Part shown: positions 39,060 to 49,530 of the stretch, piece by piece
Layout of the letters: every line of letters starts with the position of its first letter
Position numbering within the stretch: the first letter of the stretch is position 1
Assembly (NCBI RefSeq): GCF_900096945.1
Contig: NZ_FMKA01000002.1
Span: 186,001 to 250,000, forward strand
Reading direction: 5' to 3'
DNA: 64,000 bases
Source: Anaerobium acetethylicum
Lineage (GTDB): Bacteria > Bacillota > Clostridia > Lachnospirales > Lachnospiraceae
Position numbers and translations under genes: made by a program
Notes under the pieces: model-generated
What the model saw: the letters and a program-made list of their open reading frames with translations, nothing else
Database searches by the model: none
Told to the model about the DNA's origin: nothing

Positions 39060-39857
39060 ATGAACATCTATTTAAGAGAACTGAAAGCACATATGAAGCC
39101 GCTCATAATCTGGACTGCCAGCATGGCGCTTCTTATTATGGGCGGAATGGCCAAATACTCTGCTACGCTGGGCATTGAGGGGATGAATATGAACGACCTC
39201 ATGAAGACAATGCCGAAATCGCTTCAGAATATTTTCGGAGTAGGGGTGTTCGACCTGTCGATTGCCCTTGAGTATTATGCGGTGCTTTACATGTATATCG
39301 TACTCGTGGCAGCAGTCCACGGGGTCATGCTTGGTGCTGGAATTATTGCAAAGGAGGAAAGGGACAGGACGGTAGAATATCTGATGGTGAAGCCGGTATC
39401 GCGGCAGAGCATAATCACGTCGAAACTTCTTGCGGCGTTGACGAATGTGGCAGTGTTCAATGGCTTCATATATGCTGCATCCTTTGCCATGATCGGGTAT
39501 TATTCGGAAGGGCATCCATATGCAGCAGGCGTGCTTAAACTTTCCCTGGGTTGTTTCGCCCTTGAAATCTTCTTTCTGGCAATGGGAGCTTTTTTTGCAG
39601 CACTCATCAGCCGATCAAAACTGTCATCAGCCGTATCAACGGGGATTCTTCTTCTGACGTTCATGCTGGCTGTCATAATAGATATCAGCGGGAATTACGA
39701 CTATCTGGGATATCTGTCTCCCTTCAAGTATTTCGATGCGGGGAAGATACTGAAGGGAGGGTATAATTATGCATACCCTGTCTTGGCAGCGCTGCTGACA
39801 GTTTCTTTTATAAGCGCAACTTATTATTTTTATAAGAGAAGAGATTTACGCATATAA
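39060..39857 (+). CDS. ABC-2 type permease
   Basis: 'MNIYLRELKAHMKPLIIW...IAKEERDRTVEYLMVKPVSRQSIITSKLLAAL', paralogous to preceding gene. Confidence 0.88.
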   Translation: MNIYLRELKAHMKPLIIWTASMALLIMGGMAKYSATLGIEGMNMNDLMKTMPKSLQNIFGVGVFDLSIALEYYAVLYMYIVLVAAVHGVMLGAGIIAKEERDRTVEYLMVKPVSRQSIITSKLLAALTNVAVFNGFIYAASFAMIGYYSEGHPYAAGVLKLSLGCFALEIFFLAMGAFFAALISRSKLSSAVSTGILLLTFMLAVIIDISGNYDYLGYLSPFKYFDAGKILKGGYNYAYPVLAALLTVSFISATYYFYKRRDLRI

Positions 39858-39966
39858 AAGTATTATATTTGTATAATATGGTGAGAAATGATTGCATTAA
39901 TCTTTGAGTTTATGTAAAATGTAAATAATTTATGTGACTTCGCAGAATGCGGTTCCCTAATAGTGC

Positions 39967-40066
39967 GTAACGACTACGGACCAGCAGGCCGGTCTGTGTA
40001 CATTCTGGATTTTTATGCAGATGCAGTATAAAAATGCCTTGCAGGACAGCAATTCTGAACAGTTAC
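39967..40066 (+). repeat. Repeat element C-like unit
   Basis: GTAAC...TTGCAGGACAGCAATTCTGAACAGTTAC, 100 nt; resembles 6712-6810 (99 nt). Confidence 0.55.
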
Positions 40067-40126
40067 TATAATTCACTTCATATGGATTCATGGCAAATAT
40101 ATTGGACAATTGGTAAGGAGGAAACA

Positions 40127-43100
40127 ATGAAAAAAAGAGAAGATATCCATAAAGTATTGATTATTGGTTCGGGACCTATTATTATCGGACAAGCATGCGA
40201 ATTTGACTATTCCGGCACGCAGGCATGCAAGGCGCTGAGAAAACTGGGTTATGAAATCGTTCTTGTAAATTCAAATCCAGCGACAATCATGACAGATCCA
40301 GAAACTGCTGACGTAACATATATTGAGCCGCTTAATGTTGACAGGCTCACGCAGATTATTGAAAAGGAAAGACCGGATGCCCTTCTTCCGAATCTTGGAG
40401 GCCAGTCTGGACTCAACCTGTGCTCAGAGCTTGACAAGGCAGGTGTCCTGAAAAAGTATCATGTCCAGGTCATCGGTGTCCAGGTGGATGCCATCGAAAG
40501 AGGCGAGGACAGGATCGAATTCAAGAAGGAAATGGATAAACTTGGAATCGAGATGGCAAAAAGCGAAGTTGCCTACACGGTGGAAGAAGCTGTTGCAATT
40601 GCGGAAAACCTCGGATATCCTGTCGTAATCCGTCCGGCATATACCATGGGCGGCCAGGGCGGCGGACTCGTCTATAATGTAGATGAACTGAAAGTGATCG
40701 TATCACGCGGGCTCCAGGCCAGTCTCGTAGGCCAGGTACTGGTAGAAGAATCGATAATCGGATGGGAAGAGCTTGAGCTTGAAGTTGTCAGGGATTCCCA
40801 GGGAAATATGATTACGGTATGCTTTATCGAAAATATCGATCCGATGGGCGTGCACACAGGAGATTCCTTCTGCTCGGCGCCAATGCTTACTATTTCACAG
40901 GAAGTGCAGGACCGTCTCCAGGAACAGGCTTATAAAATCGTAGAGGCAATCCAGGTAATCGGAGGAACGAACGTACAGTTCGCTCACGATCCTGTAAGCG
41001 ACAGAATCGTGGTTATTGAAATCAATCCAAGAACTTCACGATCTTCGGCACTTGCGTCAAAAGCTACGGGATTCCCGATAGCGCTGATTTCGGCGATGCT
41101 GGCAGCCGGACTTGATCTGAGCGATATACCATGTGGAAAATATGGAACATTGGATAAATATAAACCGGGCGGAGACTACATCGTAATCAAGTTTGCACGC
41201 TGGGCATTTGAAAAATTCAAAGGCGCAGAGGACAAACTGGGAACACAGATGCGTGCAGTAGGCGAAGTCATGAGCATTGGAAAGACCTACAAGGAAGCAT
41301 TCCAGAAAGCGATCAGAAGCCTTGAGACAGGACGCTATGGATTAGGACATGCAAAAGATTTCCATAAGAAGACGAAGCTGGAGCTTCTGGAAATGCTCCA
41401 TGTGCCTACAAGCGAAAGGCAGTTCATCATTTATGAGGCCTTACGAAAAGGCGCTACAGTTGAAGAAATCTTCAAGCTTACAAAAATCAAGCATTATTTC
41501 CTTGAGCAGATGAAGGAATTGGTTGAAGAAGAGGAAGCATTAAATGCGTACAGAGGAACCACTCCGCCTGTGGAAGTTTTGCGTAAAGCAAAATCAGACG
41601 GATTTTCGGATAAATACCTGAGTCAGGTTCTCGATGTTTCTGAAACCCAGATCAGGGAAGACAGGACAAAAGCGGGAATCGTTGAAGCATGGGAAGGTGT
41701 CCATGTCAGCGGAACGGAAGATTCCGCCTACTACTATTCGACCTATAATGCAGAGGATAAAAGCGTAGCTCATACAGACAGGCCTAAAATCATGATCCTT
41801 GGCGGAGGTCCGAACAGAATCGGCCAGGGTATCGAATTCGACTACTGCTGCGTACATGCTGCATTTGCATTAAAAGAGATGGGATTCGAAACAATCATCG
41901 TAAACTGCAATCCGGAAACAGTGTCAACAGATTATGATACTTCAGACAAGCTGTATTTTGAGCCTCTGACCCTTGAGGACGTGCTGAGTATACACGAGAA
42001 AGAAAAGCCGCTGGGCGTGATCGCACAGTTTGGCGGACAGACACCTCTCAATCTGGCAGCAGACCTGAAGAAATTCGGCGTAAACATACTTGGAACATCT
42101 CCGGAAACCATCGATCTTGCAGAAGACAGGGATCAGTTCAGGGAAATCATGAACCGTCTTGGCATACCGATGCCGGAATCAGGCATGGCAGTCAATGTCG
42201 AAGAAGCTCTTGAGATTGCCAGAAAAATCGGATATCCGGTAATGGTAAGGCCATCCTACGTTCTTGGAGGAAGGGGAATGGAAATCGTCCATGACGATGC
42301 AAGCCTTGAAATCTATATGAAGGCGGCAGTAGGAGTTACGCCGGACAGGCCGATCCTCATCGACAGGTTCCTGCACAACGCCCTGGAATGCGAGGCTGAT
42401 GCAATCAGCGATGGAGCAAATGCGTTTGTTCCGGCAGTCATGGAACATATCGAACTTGCCGGCGTGCATTCGGGAGACTCGGCATGTGTTCTTCCTTCCA
42501 AAAACATTTCAGACAAAAATCTTGCATTAATAAAGAAATATACCAGGAAGATTGCAAAGGAAATGGACGTGCGCGGCCTCATGAACATGCAGTATGCAAT
42601 CGAAGACGACAAGGTATATGTTCTTGAAGCCAATCCGAGAGCATCCAGGACAGTGCCTCTGGTTTCCAAAGTCTGCGATATCAATATGGTAAAGCTTGCA
42701 ACACAGATCATCACTAGCGAATTCACAGAAATGGATTCTCCTGTACCTGCTCTGAAGGAAAAGATATTCACCCACTGCGGAGTAAAAGAGGCAGTATTCC
42801 CATTCAATATGTTCCAGGAAGTAGATCCGCTTTTGGGACCGGAAATGCGTTCGACCGGAGAGGTGTTGGGAATTGCCCAGACTTTCGGCGAAGCATTCTA
42901 TAAAGCGCAGGAAGCGACACAGACAAAACTGCCCCTTGAAGGAACAGTGCTGATCAGCGTTAACGACAGGGACAAGGCAGAAGTAGTCGAAGTTGCAAAA
43001 GGCTTCCATGACTGTGGATTTAAGATCATGGCGACAGGACGCACCTGCGACATCATTACGGAAAGCGGAATTCCAGCGGAAAAAATCCAGAAGATAAATC

Positions 43101-43351
43101 AGGGGCGCCCTGATATCATGGATGCAATCGCAAATGACAGGATTGATGTCATTATCAATACCCCGAACGATAAAAAGGGAGCTTCGGATGACAGCTACAT
43201 AAGAAAGGCTGCCATTAAGAACCGGATTGCCTATGTGACGACCATGGCGGCTGCAAAAGCTACCATCAATGGAATCAGCGAAGTCAGGAACCAGGGTGTT
43301 TTAGGTGTTAAATCATTACAGGATTTCCATAAGGAAATCAGGGAAGTATAG
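40127..43351 (+). CDS. carB: Carbamoyl-phosphate synthase large subunit
   Basis: 'KVLIIGSGPIIIGQACEFDYSGTQACKALR', duplicated ATP-grasp halves; SD GGAGGAAACA before ATG 40127. Confidence 0.96.
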   Translation: MKKREDIHKVLIIGSGPIIIGQACEFDYSGTQACKALRKLGYEIVLVNSNPATIMTDPETADVTYIEPLNVDRLTQIIEKERPDALLPNLGGQSGLNLCSELDKAGVLKKYHVQVIGVQVDAIERGEDRIEFKKEMDKLGIEMAKSEVAYTVEEAVAIAENLGYPVVIRPAYTMGGQGGGLVYNVDELKVIVSRGLQASLVGQVLVEESIIGWEELELEVVRDSQGNMITVCFIENIDPMGVHTGDSFCSAPMLTISQEVQDRLQEQAYKIVEAIQVIGGTNVQFAHDPVSDRIVVIEINPRTSRSSALASKATGFPIALISAMLAAGLDLSDIPCGKYGTLDKYKPGGDYIVIKFARWAFEKFKGAEDKLGTQMRAVGEVMSIGKTYKEAFQKAIRSLETGRYGLGHAKDFHKKTKLELLEMLHVPTSERQFIIYEALRKGATVEEIFKLTKIKHYFLEQMKELVEEEEALNAYRGTTPPVEVLRKAKSDGFSDKYLSQVLDVSETQIREDRTKAGIVEAWEGVHVSGTEDSAYYYSTYNAEDKSVAHTDRPKIMILGGGPNRIGQGIEFDYCCVHAAFALKEMGFETIIVNCNPETVSTDYDTSDKLYFEPLTLEDVLSIHEKEKPLGVIAQFGGQTPLNLAADLKKFGVNILGTSPETIDLAEDRDQFREIMNRLGIPMPESGMAVNVEEALEIARKIGYPVMVRPSYVLGGRGMEIVHDDASLEIYMKAAVGVTPDRPILIDRFLHNALECEADAISDGANAFVPAVMEHIELAGVHSGDSACVLPSKNISDKNLALIKKYTRKIAKEMDVRGLMNMQYAIEDDKVYVLEANPRASRTVPLVSKVCDINMVKLATQIITSEFTEMDSPVPALKEKIFTHCGVKEAVFPFNMFQEVDPLLGPEMRSTGEVLGIAQTFGEAFYKAQEATQTKLPLEGTVLISVNDRDKAEVVEVAKGFHDCGFKIMATGRTCDIITESGIPAEKIQKINQGRPDIMDAIANDRIDVIINTPNDKKGASDDSYIRKAAIKNRIAYVTTMAAAKATINGISEVRNQGVLGVKSLQDFHKEIREV

Positions 43352-43400
43352 TGGCTTAAGGCATACAGGCTGAGAAATGGGACATAAAGTATAAAAGATG

Positions 43401-43436
43401 AACCGGCAGTTCCTGAGAGGGCACTGCCGGTTTTTA
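43401..43436 (+). terminator. Intrinsic terminator after carB
   Basis: AACCGGCAGT-tcctgagagggc-ACTGCCGGTT plus T-run. Confidence 0.85.
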
Positions 43437-43665
43437 AGCGCCTCTTTTAAGTGGATTATTTGCCCAAAAACAAATCACTGCGTTAAAAGGGCACAAGATT
43501 AAATTAATAAAGAAAAATCAAAAAAAGAAAGAAAAATTTCAACAAAGATGATATAATGGGGAGTAAATGAGCAATAATATCCGTCTCGCAGCATCAGGGA
43601 GCCTTAGGAGATTGAGGAGAAAAGCAAAAGCGTAATGGATTTGAGAAAGGATGGAATTTAAAAGA

Positions 43666-45408
43666 ATGTCAGAAAAAATAATTATGCTGGGGAATGAAGC
43701 CATTGCCCGCGGAGCCTATGAAGCAGGTGTCAAAGTGTCAGCTGCTTATCCTGGAACACCAAGTACCGAAATCAGTGAAAACATCATCAAATATAAAGAT
43801 GCCATATATGCAGAATGGTCACCAAATGAGAAGGTTGCAATGGAAGTGGCAATCGGAGCTTCCATAAGCGGCGTGCGTGCCATGGCATCCATGAAGCATG
43901 TCGGCGTCAACGTTGCGGCAGATCCGCTCTTTACGGTTTCCTATATGGGAGTAAACGGCGGACTCGTGCTGGTGGCAGCAGACGATCCAGGCCTTTACAG
44001 TTCCCAGAACGAACAGGATACCAGATGTGTTGCAAGGGCAGCGCAGCTTCCTGTTTTAGAGCCTTCGGACAGCAGCGAAGCAAAGGAATTCACGAAATTC
44101 GCTTTTGAAATGAGTGAAAAATACGACACGCCTGTAATTGTCAGAACTACGACAAGACTTGCACATTCACAGAGCATGGTTGAACTTTTCGATAGGACTG
44201 AGATCGAAGATAAGCCATACGTAAGGAATGCTGCAAAAAATGTCATGATGCCTGGAAATGCAAAACTCAGACATATCGAAGTGGAAAAAAGGACAAACGC
44301 AATGATAAAAGACGGTTCTGATTTCCCAATCAACAGGGTTGAGCTGAAAGATACCAAAATCGGCGTCATTACAAGCGGTATCCCGTATCTCTATGTGAAG
44401 GAAGCCCTTCCGGACGCTTCCGTACTTAAATTGGGTATTGTAAATCCTCTTCCAAGAAAATTAATCGAAGACTTCGCTTCAAAAGTGGATGAATTATACA
44501 TCGTTGAAGAACTGGATCCTGTTATCGAAGAGCAGGTCAAATCCTGGGGAATCAAGGCGACAGGCAAGGAAATCCTCACGGTTCAGGGCGAATACAGCGC
44601 AAACATGCTCCGCAAGGCAATCTTGAAAGAAGAACTGGAAATTAAACCTGCAGCTCAGGTGCCGGCAAGACCTCCTATCCTTTGTCCAGGATGCCCTCAC
44701 AGAAGCACCTATGCAGTACTGAATAAGCTGAAGATCCATGGAGCCGGAGACATCGGATGTTACACACTTGGTGCTGTTGCACCGCTGAGCGTCGTTGACA
44801 CTACTGTATGTATGGGTTCGGGTATCAGCACCCTTCACGGGATGGAAAAAGCCAGAGGAAAAGACTTCATCAAGAACTGGGTAGCCCTGATCGGCGATTC
44901 CACATTCATGCATACCGGCGTAAACTCACTTATGAACATGGTCTACAACCAGGCAACAGGAACAGTCCTGATTCTTGACAATTCCATAACAGCCATGACA
45001 GGCCACCAGGACAGCCCTGCAACAGGGAAAAGCCTTATGGGCGACACTGTTACGCAGATCGATATCGAGGCGCTCTGCCGCGGAATCGGCGTGAAAAACA
45101 TAACGACGGTAGATGCATTTGATCTTGCAGCGTTAGAAAAATCGGTAAAAGAAGAGAATGCGAAAGATGAAGTTTCCGTAATCATCGTAAAAGCGCCATG
45201 CGCCCTTCTTGACAAGAGCAGAAAACCTGTGTACGTGGAAATTTCTGATAAGTGCAAGAAATGCGGCATGTGCCTGAAACCTGGATGCCCTGCAATAACA
45301 AAGAATCCTGATGGAACAATCCATATAAACGATACGATGTGCGCAGGCTGCGGTTTATGTGCAAGTCTTTGTAAATTTGGAGCAATTGAGAAAGCAGGTG
45401 CAAAATAA
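43666..45408 (+). CDS. iorA: Indolepyruvate ferredoxin oxidoreductase alpha subunit
   Basis: 'GNEAIARGAYEAGVKVSAAYPGTPSTEI', 'CPGCPHRSTYAVL', C-terminal 4Fe-4S motifs 'CKKCGMCLKPGCP', 'CAGCGLCASLC'. Confidence 0.93.
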   Translation: MSEKIIMLGNEAIARGAYEAGVKVSAAYPGTPSTEISENIIKYKDAIYAEWSPNEKVAMEVAIGASISGVRAMASMKHVGVNVAADPLFTVSYMGVNGGLVLVAADDPGLYSSQNEQDTRCVARAAQLPVLEPSDSSEAKEFTKFAFEMSEKYDTPVIVRTTTRLAHSQSMVELFDRTEIEDKPYVRNAAKNVMMPGNAKLRHIEVEKRTNAMIKDGSDFPINRVELKDTKIGVITSGIPYLYVKEALPDASVLKLGIVNPLPRKLIEDFASKVDELYIVEELDPVIEEQVKSWGIKATGKEILTVQGEYSANMLRKAILKEELEIKPAAQVPARPPILCPGCPHRSTYAVLNKLKIHGAGDIGCYTLGAVAPLSVVDTTVCMGSGISTLHGMEKARGKDFIKNWVALIGDSTFMHTGVNSLMNMVYNQATGTVLILDNSITAMTGHQDSPATGKSLMGDTVTQIDIEALCRGIGVKNITTVDAFDLAALEKSVKEENAKDEVSVIIVKAPCALLDKSRKPVYVEISDKCKKCGMCLKPGCPAITKNPDGTIHINDTMCAGCGLCASLCKFGAIEKAGAK

Positions 45409-45977
45409 TGTCAGCAAAAAATATTATGATCGTAGGTGTAGGCGGCCAGGGTACACTTCTTACAAGCAGGATTTTAGGGGGCCTGGCAATAGATTCAGGA
45501 TATGACGTGAAATTATCAGAGGTTCATGGAATGGCACAGCGCGGAGGAAGCGTTGTCACTTTCGTTCGCTACGGCGAAGAGGTTTCAGAACCTATCGTAG
45601 AAGAAGGATGCGCTGACGTCATCATCGCATTTGAGCGTCTGGAAGCTTTGAGATACGCGAACTTCCTTAAAAAAGGAGGCGCCCTCATAATCAACGACCA
45701 GAGGATAGATCCGATGCCGGTCGTAATCGGGGCAGCAGAATATCCGGAAAACATCATTGAAAATTTAAGCAAAGAGTACAATGTGATTCCAGTAAATGCA
45801 ATGGAAGAAGCCAAGAAATTAGGCAATTCAAAAGTATTCAACATCATCGTTTTAGGTGTTGCGGCTCAGCATATGAACTTTACAAAGGAACAGTGGTTTG
45901 ACGTAATTGAAAAAACAGTTCCGCCAAAAACAGTTGAAATAAACAAAAAGGCTTTCGAAATCGGATATCATCTGTAA
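45408..45977 (+). CDS. iorB: Indolepyruvate ferredoxin oxidoreductase beta subunit
   Basis: 'NIMIVGVGGQGTLLTSRILGGLAIDSGYDVKLSEVHGMAQRGGSVVTFVRYG'. Confidence 0.93.
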   Translation: MSAKNIMIVGVGGQGTLLTSRILGGLAIDSGYDVKLSEVHGMAQRGGSVVTFVRYGEEVSEPIVEEGCADVIIAFERLEALRYANFLKKGGALIINDQRIDPMPVVIGAAEYPENIIENLSKEYNVIPVNAMEEAKKLGNSKVFNIIVLGVAAQHMNFTKEQWFDVIEKTVPPKTVEINKKAFEIGYHL

Positions 45978-46029
45978 GAAGATGGAGTTCCGCCGATTTA
46001 CTTTATAATTCCGGGGAGGACAAGGATCT

Positions 46030-47328
46030 ATGATTTGGAATGAAACGAAAGAATGCATGAGCAGGGATGAAATCTATACGCTGCAGAGTGCCAGATTAGC
46101 AAAAATGGTTGACAGGGTTTACCACAATGTCCCATTCTACCGCAAAAAAATGCAGCAGATGGGAATAGAGCCGGGAGATATCAGGTGCGTGGAGGACGTG
46201 AACAAGCTTCCTTTCACGACAAAGGATGATCTACGTGAAAATTATCCATTTGGTCTGGTTGCCGTGCCGCAGTCGGAAGTGACAAGGGTACATGCTTCGT
46301 CAGGAACCACAGGCAAAGCAACTGTTGTTGCCTATACCAGGAAGGACATCGCGACCTGGTCCGAATGTGTTGCCAGGGTGCTTGCCATGACCGGCATGAC
46401 AAGAGAAGACAGAATCCAGATCTCATACGGATATGGTCTGTTTACAGGCGGGCTTGGCGTACATTACGGTGCCGAACATCTTGGAGCTACGGTAATTCCC
46501 ATGTCGTCAGGGAATACAAAGAAGCAGATTACCATGATGGAAGATTTTGGTGCAACAGTCCTTGCCTGCACACCTTCCTATGCCCTTCACCTTGCAGAGG
46601 CAATCGAAGAGGCAGGAATGCTGGACAGGATCAAACTGAAGACTGCAATCCTGGGGGCAGAACCGTGGACGGATAACATGAGAAGAGAGCTTGAAAAGAA
46701 GCTGAACATAAATGCATTTGACATCTATGGCTTAAGCGAGGTCATGGGACCTGGCGTTGCTGCAGACTGTCTGGAGCACAAGGGTCTTCACGTATATGAG
46801 GATTACTTCCTTCCCGAAATAATCAACCCTGAAACCTTCCAGCCTGTTGCTCCGGGAGAGGTAGGCGAGCTTGTATTCACTACCCTTACAAAGGAAGCAC
46901 TTCCGCTTTTCAGATACCGCACGAAAGATCTTACAAGCATCACATATGACAAATGCAACTGCGGAAGGACGATGGCCCGTATTTCAAAATTCAAAGGCCG
47001 TTCAGACGATATGCTGATCATCCGTGGCGTAAACGTATTCCCTTCACAGATTGAAGCGGCACTTCTGGAAATGGGAGAAACCTCACCTCATTATATGATG
47101 GTAGTGGACAGGGAAGACAACCTGGATACCCTCGAAGTTCTGGTGGAAGTGGACGAATCCTATTTCTCAGATGAAATCAGGGAGCTTGAGAACCTGTCCA
47201 GAAGGATTTCAAAAGTGCTGAAAGAGGCTTTGGGCGTGGCAGTAAAAGTCAAGCTTGTTGAGCCGAAGACTCTTGAAAGAAGCGAAGGAAAGGCAAAACG
47301 CGTTATCGATAAGAGAACACTTTATTAA
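46030..47328 (+). CDS. paaK: Phenylacetate-CoA ligase family AMP-forming enzyme
   Basis: '[20 protein letters not shown]', '[15 protein letters not shown]', '[20 protein letters not shown]'. Confidence 0.92.
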   Translation: MIWNETKECMSRDEIYTLQSARLAKMVDRVYHNVPFYRKKMQQMGIEPGDIRCVEDVNKLPFTTKDDLRENYPFGLVAVPQSEVTRVHASSGTTGKATVVAYTRKDIATWSECVARVLAMTGMTREDRIQISYGYGLFTGGLGVHYGAEHLGATVIPMSSGNTKKQITMMEDFGATVLACTPSYALHLAEAIEEAGMLDRIKLKTAILGAEPWTDNMRRELEKKLNINAFDIYGLSEVMGPGVAADCLEHKGLHVYEDYFLPEIINPETFQPVAPGEVGELVFTTLTKEALPLFRYRTKDLTSITYDKCNCGRTMARISKFKGRSDDMLIIRGVNVFPSQIEAALLEMGETSPHYMMVVDREDNLDTLEVLVEVDESYFSDEIRELENLSRRISKVLKEALGVAVKVKLVEPKTLERSEGKAKRVIDKRTLY

Positions 47329-47349
47329 TCCAGCAGGGAGGTATAGGTT

Positions 47350-47781
47350 ATGATCGTAAAACAGTTATCAGTTTTTCTGGAAAACAAAGAAGGCAGGCTC
47401 TGTGATGCCATAGAGACCCTCAGCAGCAACGGTATCAACATCAGTGCTCTGAGTCTCGCTGATTCCACCGAATACGGGATGCTCCGCATGCTGGTTTCGG
47501 ATCCGGAATCGGGGGTTAAGGTGCTGAAGGCAGCGGGAATTCCTGCAAAGCTTACTGATGTAATCTGTCTGAAGGCTGCACACAAGACAGGGGCCCTCAG
47601 CAGAATACTGAAGGCATTTATGGGAAAAGGAATTGCAATCGAATATATGTATGCATTTGCAGCAGGCGAAAATGCTTCTGTCGTTATGAAGACATCCGAT
47701 ACGGAAAAAGCGATAGAAGTCATTAAGGAAAGCGATATTGAAGCCTGGGAAGCAGAAACCATATATAATATCAATGCTTAG
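47350..47781 (+). CDS. Tandem ACT-domain protein
   Basis: 'MIVKQLSVFLENKEGRLCDAIETLSSNGINISALSLADS' and second half 'KTGALSRILKAFMGKGIAIEYMYAF'. Confidence 0.9.
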   Translation: MIVKQLSVFLENKEGRLCDAIETLSSNGINISALSLADSTEYGMLRMLVSDPESGVKVLKAAGIPAKLTDVICLKAAHKTGALSRILKAFMGKGIAIEYMYAFAAGENASVVMKTSDTEKAIEVIKESDIEAWEAETIYNINA

Positions 47782-47797
47782 GCTCAGTTATAGCCGC

Positions 47798-47829
47798 AAA
47801 AAAAGCTGTCCGGATGGACAGCTTTTTTT
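47798..47829. terminator. Intrinsic terminator
   Basis: AAAAAAAGCTGTCC-ggat-GGACAGCTTTTTTT, 14-bp perfect stem. Confidence 0.9.
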
Positions 47830-47919
47830 GTAATCATATGTTTAAAACAATACTGCTTTATTCTTAATAAAAAATCGAAATTTATATTATAGAAAAAGGC
47901 ACACTGAAAAACTAGCTGA

Positions 47920-48120
47920 TTATAATTTTACTACGTTAGTAGCCTGTGGGCCTTTTGCTCCGTTTACAACTTCAAATTCAACTTCAGCGCCTTCTTCTAA
48001 GGATTTGAAGCCTTCCATTGAAAGACCTGAGTAATGAACGAAAACATCGTTGCCCTGTTCGTCAGAAATAAATCCGTAACCTTTTTGGTTGTTAAACCAT
48101 TTAACTGTACCTTTGTTCAT
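47920..48120 (-). CDS. cspA: Cold-shock protein (second copy)
   Basis: '[33 protein letters not shown]'; SD GGAGG. Confidence 0.95.
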   Translation of the reverse strand: MNKGTVKWFNNQKGYGFISDEQGNDVFVHYSGLSMEGFKSLEEGAEVEFEVVNGAKGPQATNVVKL

Positions 48121-48181
48121 AATAATACCTCCAAATAAATTAAATAATTATACTCGGTGCAACCATTTGCGACCTAAAAAA

Positions 48182-48210
48182 AGGATACCATACTATGAAT
48201 AGTCTGTCAA
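48182..48210 (-). promoter_or_regulatory. Candidate promoter of second csp gene, TTGACA-17-TATCCT
   Basis: Read on minus strand: -35 at 48210-48205, -10 at 48187-48182. Confidence 0.5.
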
Positions 48211-48513
48211 ATGAAAATTAACAGTATTTAGTGAAATATTCTAAAAATTACATAAAAGCATAAAAAAAATTATGCATTTGTTGTATGCGGAGCTATGGGA
48301 TCAGCAAAACCAAATGATATAACGCATAAACGGGTGCCTGTATTGGAAGGGTTTGTGGTAATGTCGTCGTGGGAAGGCTTCAGTTGCTTCTTCGAGTATT
48401 GTGATTTGATTTTATCCGTGATATGATAAGCAGAATGGTGACAATCTGGCGAACAATTCGTGGATAGAAAGAACGCAGAATTGAATTGATAGGAAAAGAC
48501 AGGGTATTGTGAA

Positions 48514-49530
48514 ATGATAAAGGAAAAAATGGACAGGTTAAAGGATATGCGGGGCGGGAACCTGATTCTGATTGCAATTTTCAGCAGTATTATTGTAGCA
48601 GTCATGATTACCGGGCTCGGAATGGCATATTATCAGACGAAAATCAGGGATATGGGTCTTGTGGATGAGCAGACTAATAAAAGCTATGCACAGCATTATG
48701 CCCTGATTGCCGGAGATGACGACGATTATTTCTGGGATTCAGTCTATAAGGGTGCCCTTGAAAAAGGCAAAAATCAGGACGTTTATGTGGAAAGATTCGG
48801 GGAAAATCTACCGCTGGATTATTCAGTCAGGGAACTTCTGAAAATGGCAATTGCTGCAAGGGTAGACGGCATTATTCTGAAGGCCGGCGACGACAGTGAG
48901 ACAACAGCGCTCATCGATAAAGCGACAGATGCCGGGATACCGGTGGTAACGGTGCTTCAGGATGCTCCAAAGAGCAAAAGGCAGAGTTTTATTGGTGTAA
49001 ACCATTACAGCTTCGGGAAAAAATACGGAAAACAGGTGCTTGATGCTGCGGATCAAAGCTTCAGCAAGGTGCTGGTCCTTCTCGATGAGGATGGCGCTGG
49101 AAAGAATCAGAATATCATTCTGTCAGGAATCCGCGAGGTCCTGGATGGTGCCAAAATCGCGACCGAAACCCTTGCAATTGACAGGCAGAGTGCATTCAGT
49201 TCAGAAGAGGCCATAAGAGAGGTCATTGTAGATACGGAAAATATGCCGGATGCAATCATTTGTCTGAATACGGTTGATACGGTTTGTGCATATCAGGCCC
49301 TGGTAGATCTGAATAAAGTGGGAGAAGTGGAAATTATCGGCTATTATGATTCAGACATTGTTCTGGAAGCAGTAAATAAAGGGATCATACATTCGACAAT
49401 CGCTATAAACACGGAGCAGATGGGCTCTTATTGTGTAGAGGCTCTTGTTCAGTATAAGAAAACAGGAAATGTAAACAAAAATATTCTTGTGAATTCCCAA
49501 CTCATAACCAGGGAGGAGGGACGCAGGTGA
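48514..49530 (+). CDS. Membrane-anchored sugar-binding (Peripla_BP_4-like) protein, XylFII-type sensor component
   Basis: Single N-terminal TM 'LILIAIFSSIIVAVMITGLGMAYYQ', then PBP fold 'ARVDGIILKAGDDSETTALIDKATDAGIPVVTVLQD'. Confidence 0.82.
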   Translation: MIKEKMDRLKDMRGGNLILIAIFSSIIVAVMITGLGMAYYQTKIRDMGLVDEQTNKSYAQHYALIAGDDDDYFWDSVYKGALEKGKNQDVYVERFGENLPLDYSVRELLKMAIAARVDGIILKAGDDSETTALIDKATDAGIPVVTVLQDAPKSKRQSFIGVNHYSFGKKYGKQVLDAADQSFSKVLVLLDEDGAGKNQNIILSGIREVLDGAKIATETLAIDRQSAFSSEEAIREVIVDTENMPDAIICLNTVDTVCAYQALVDLNKVGEVEIIGYYDSDIVLEAVNKGIIHSTIAINTEQMGSYCVEALVQYKKTGNVNKNILVNSQLITREEGRR

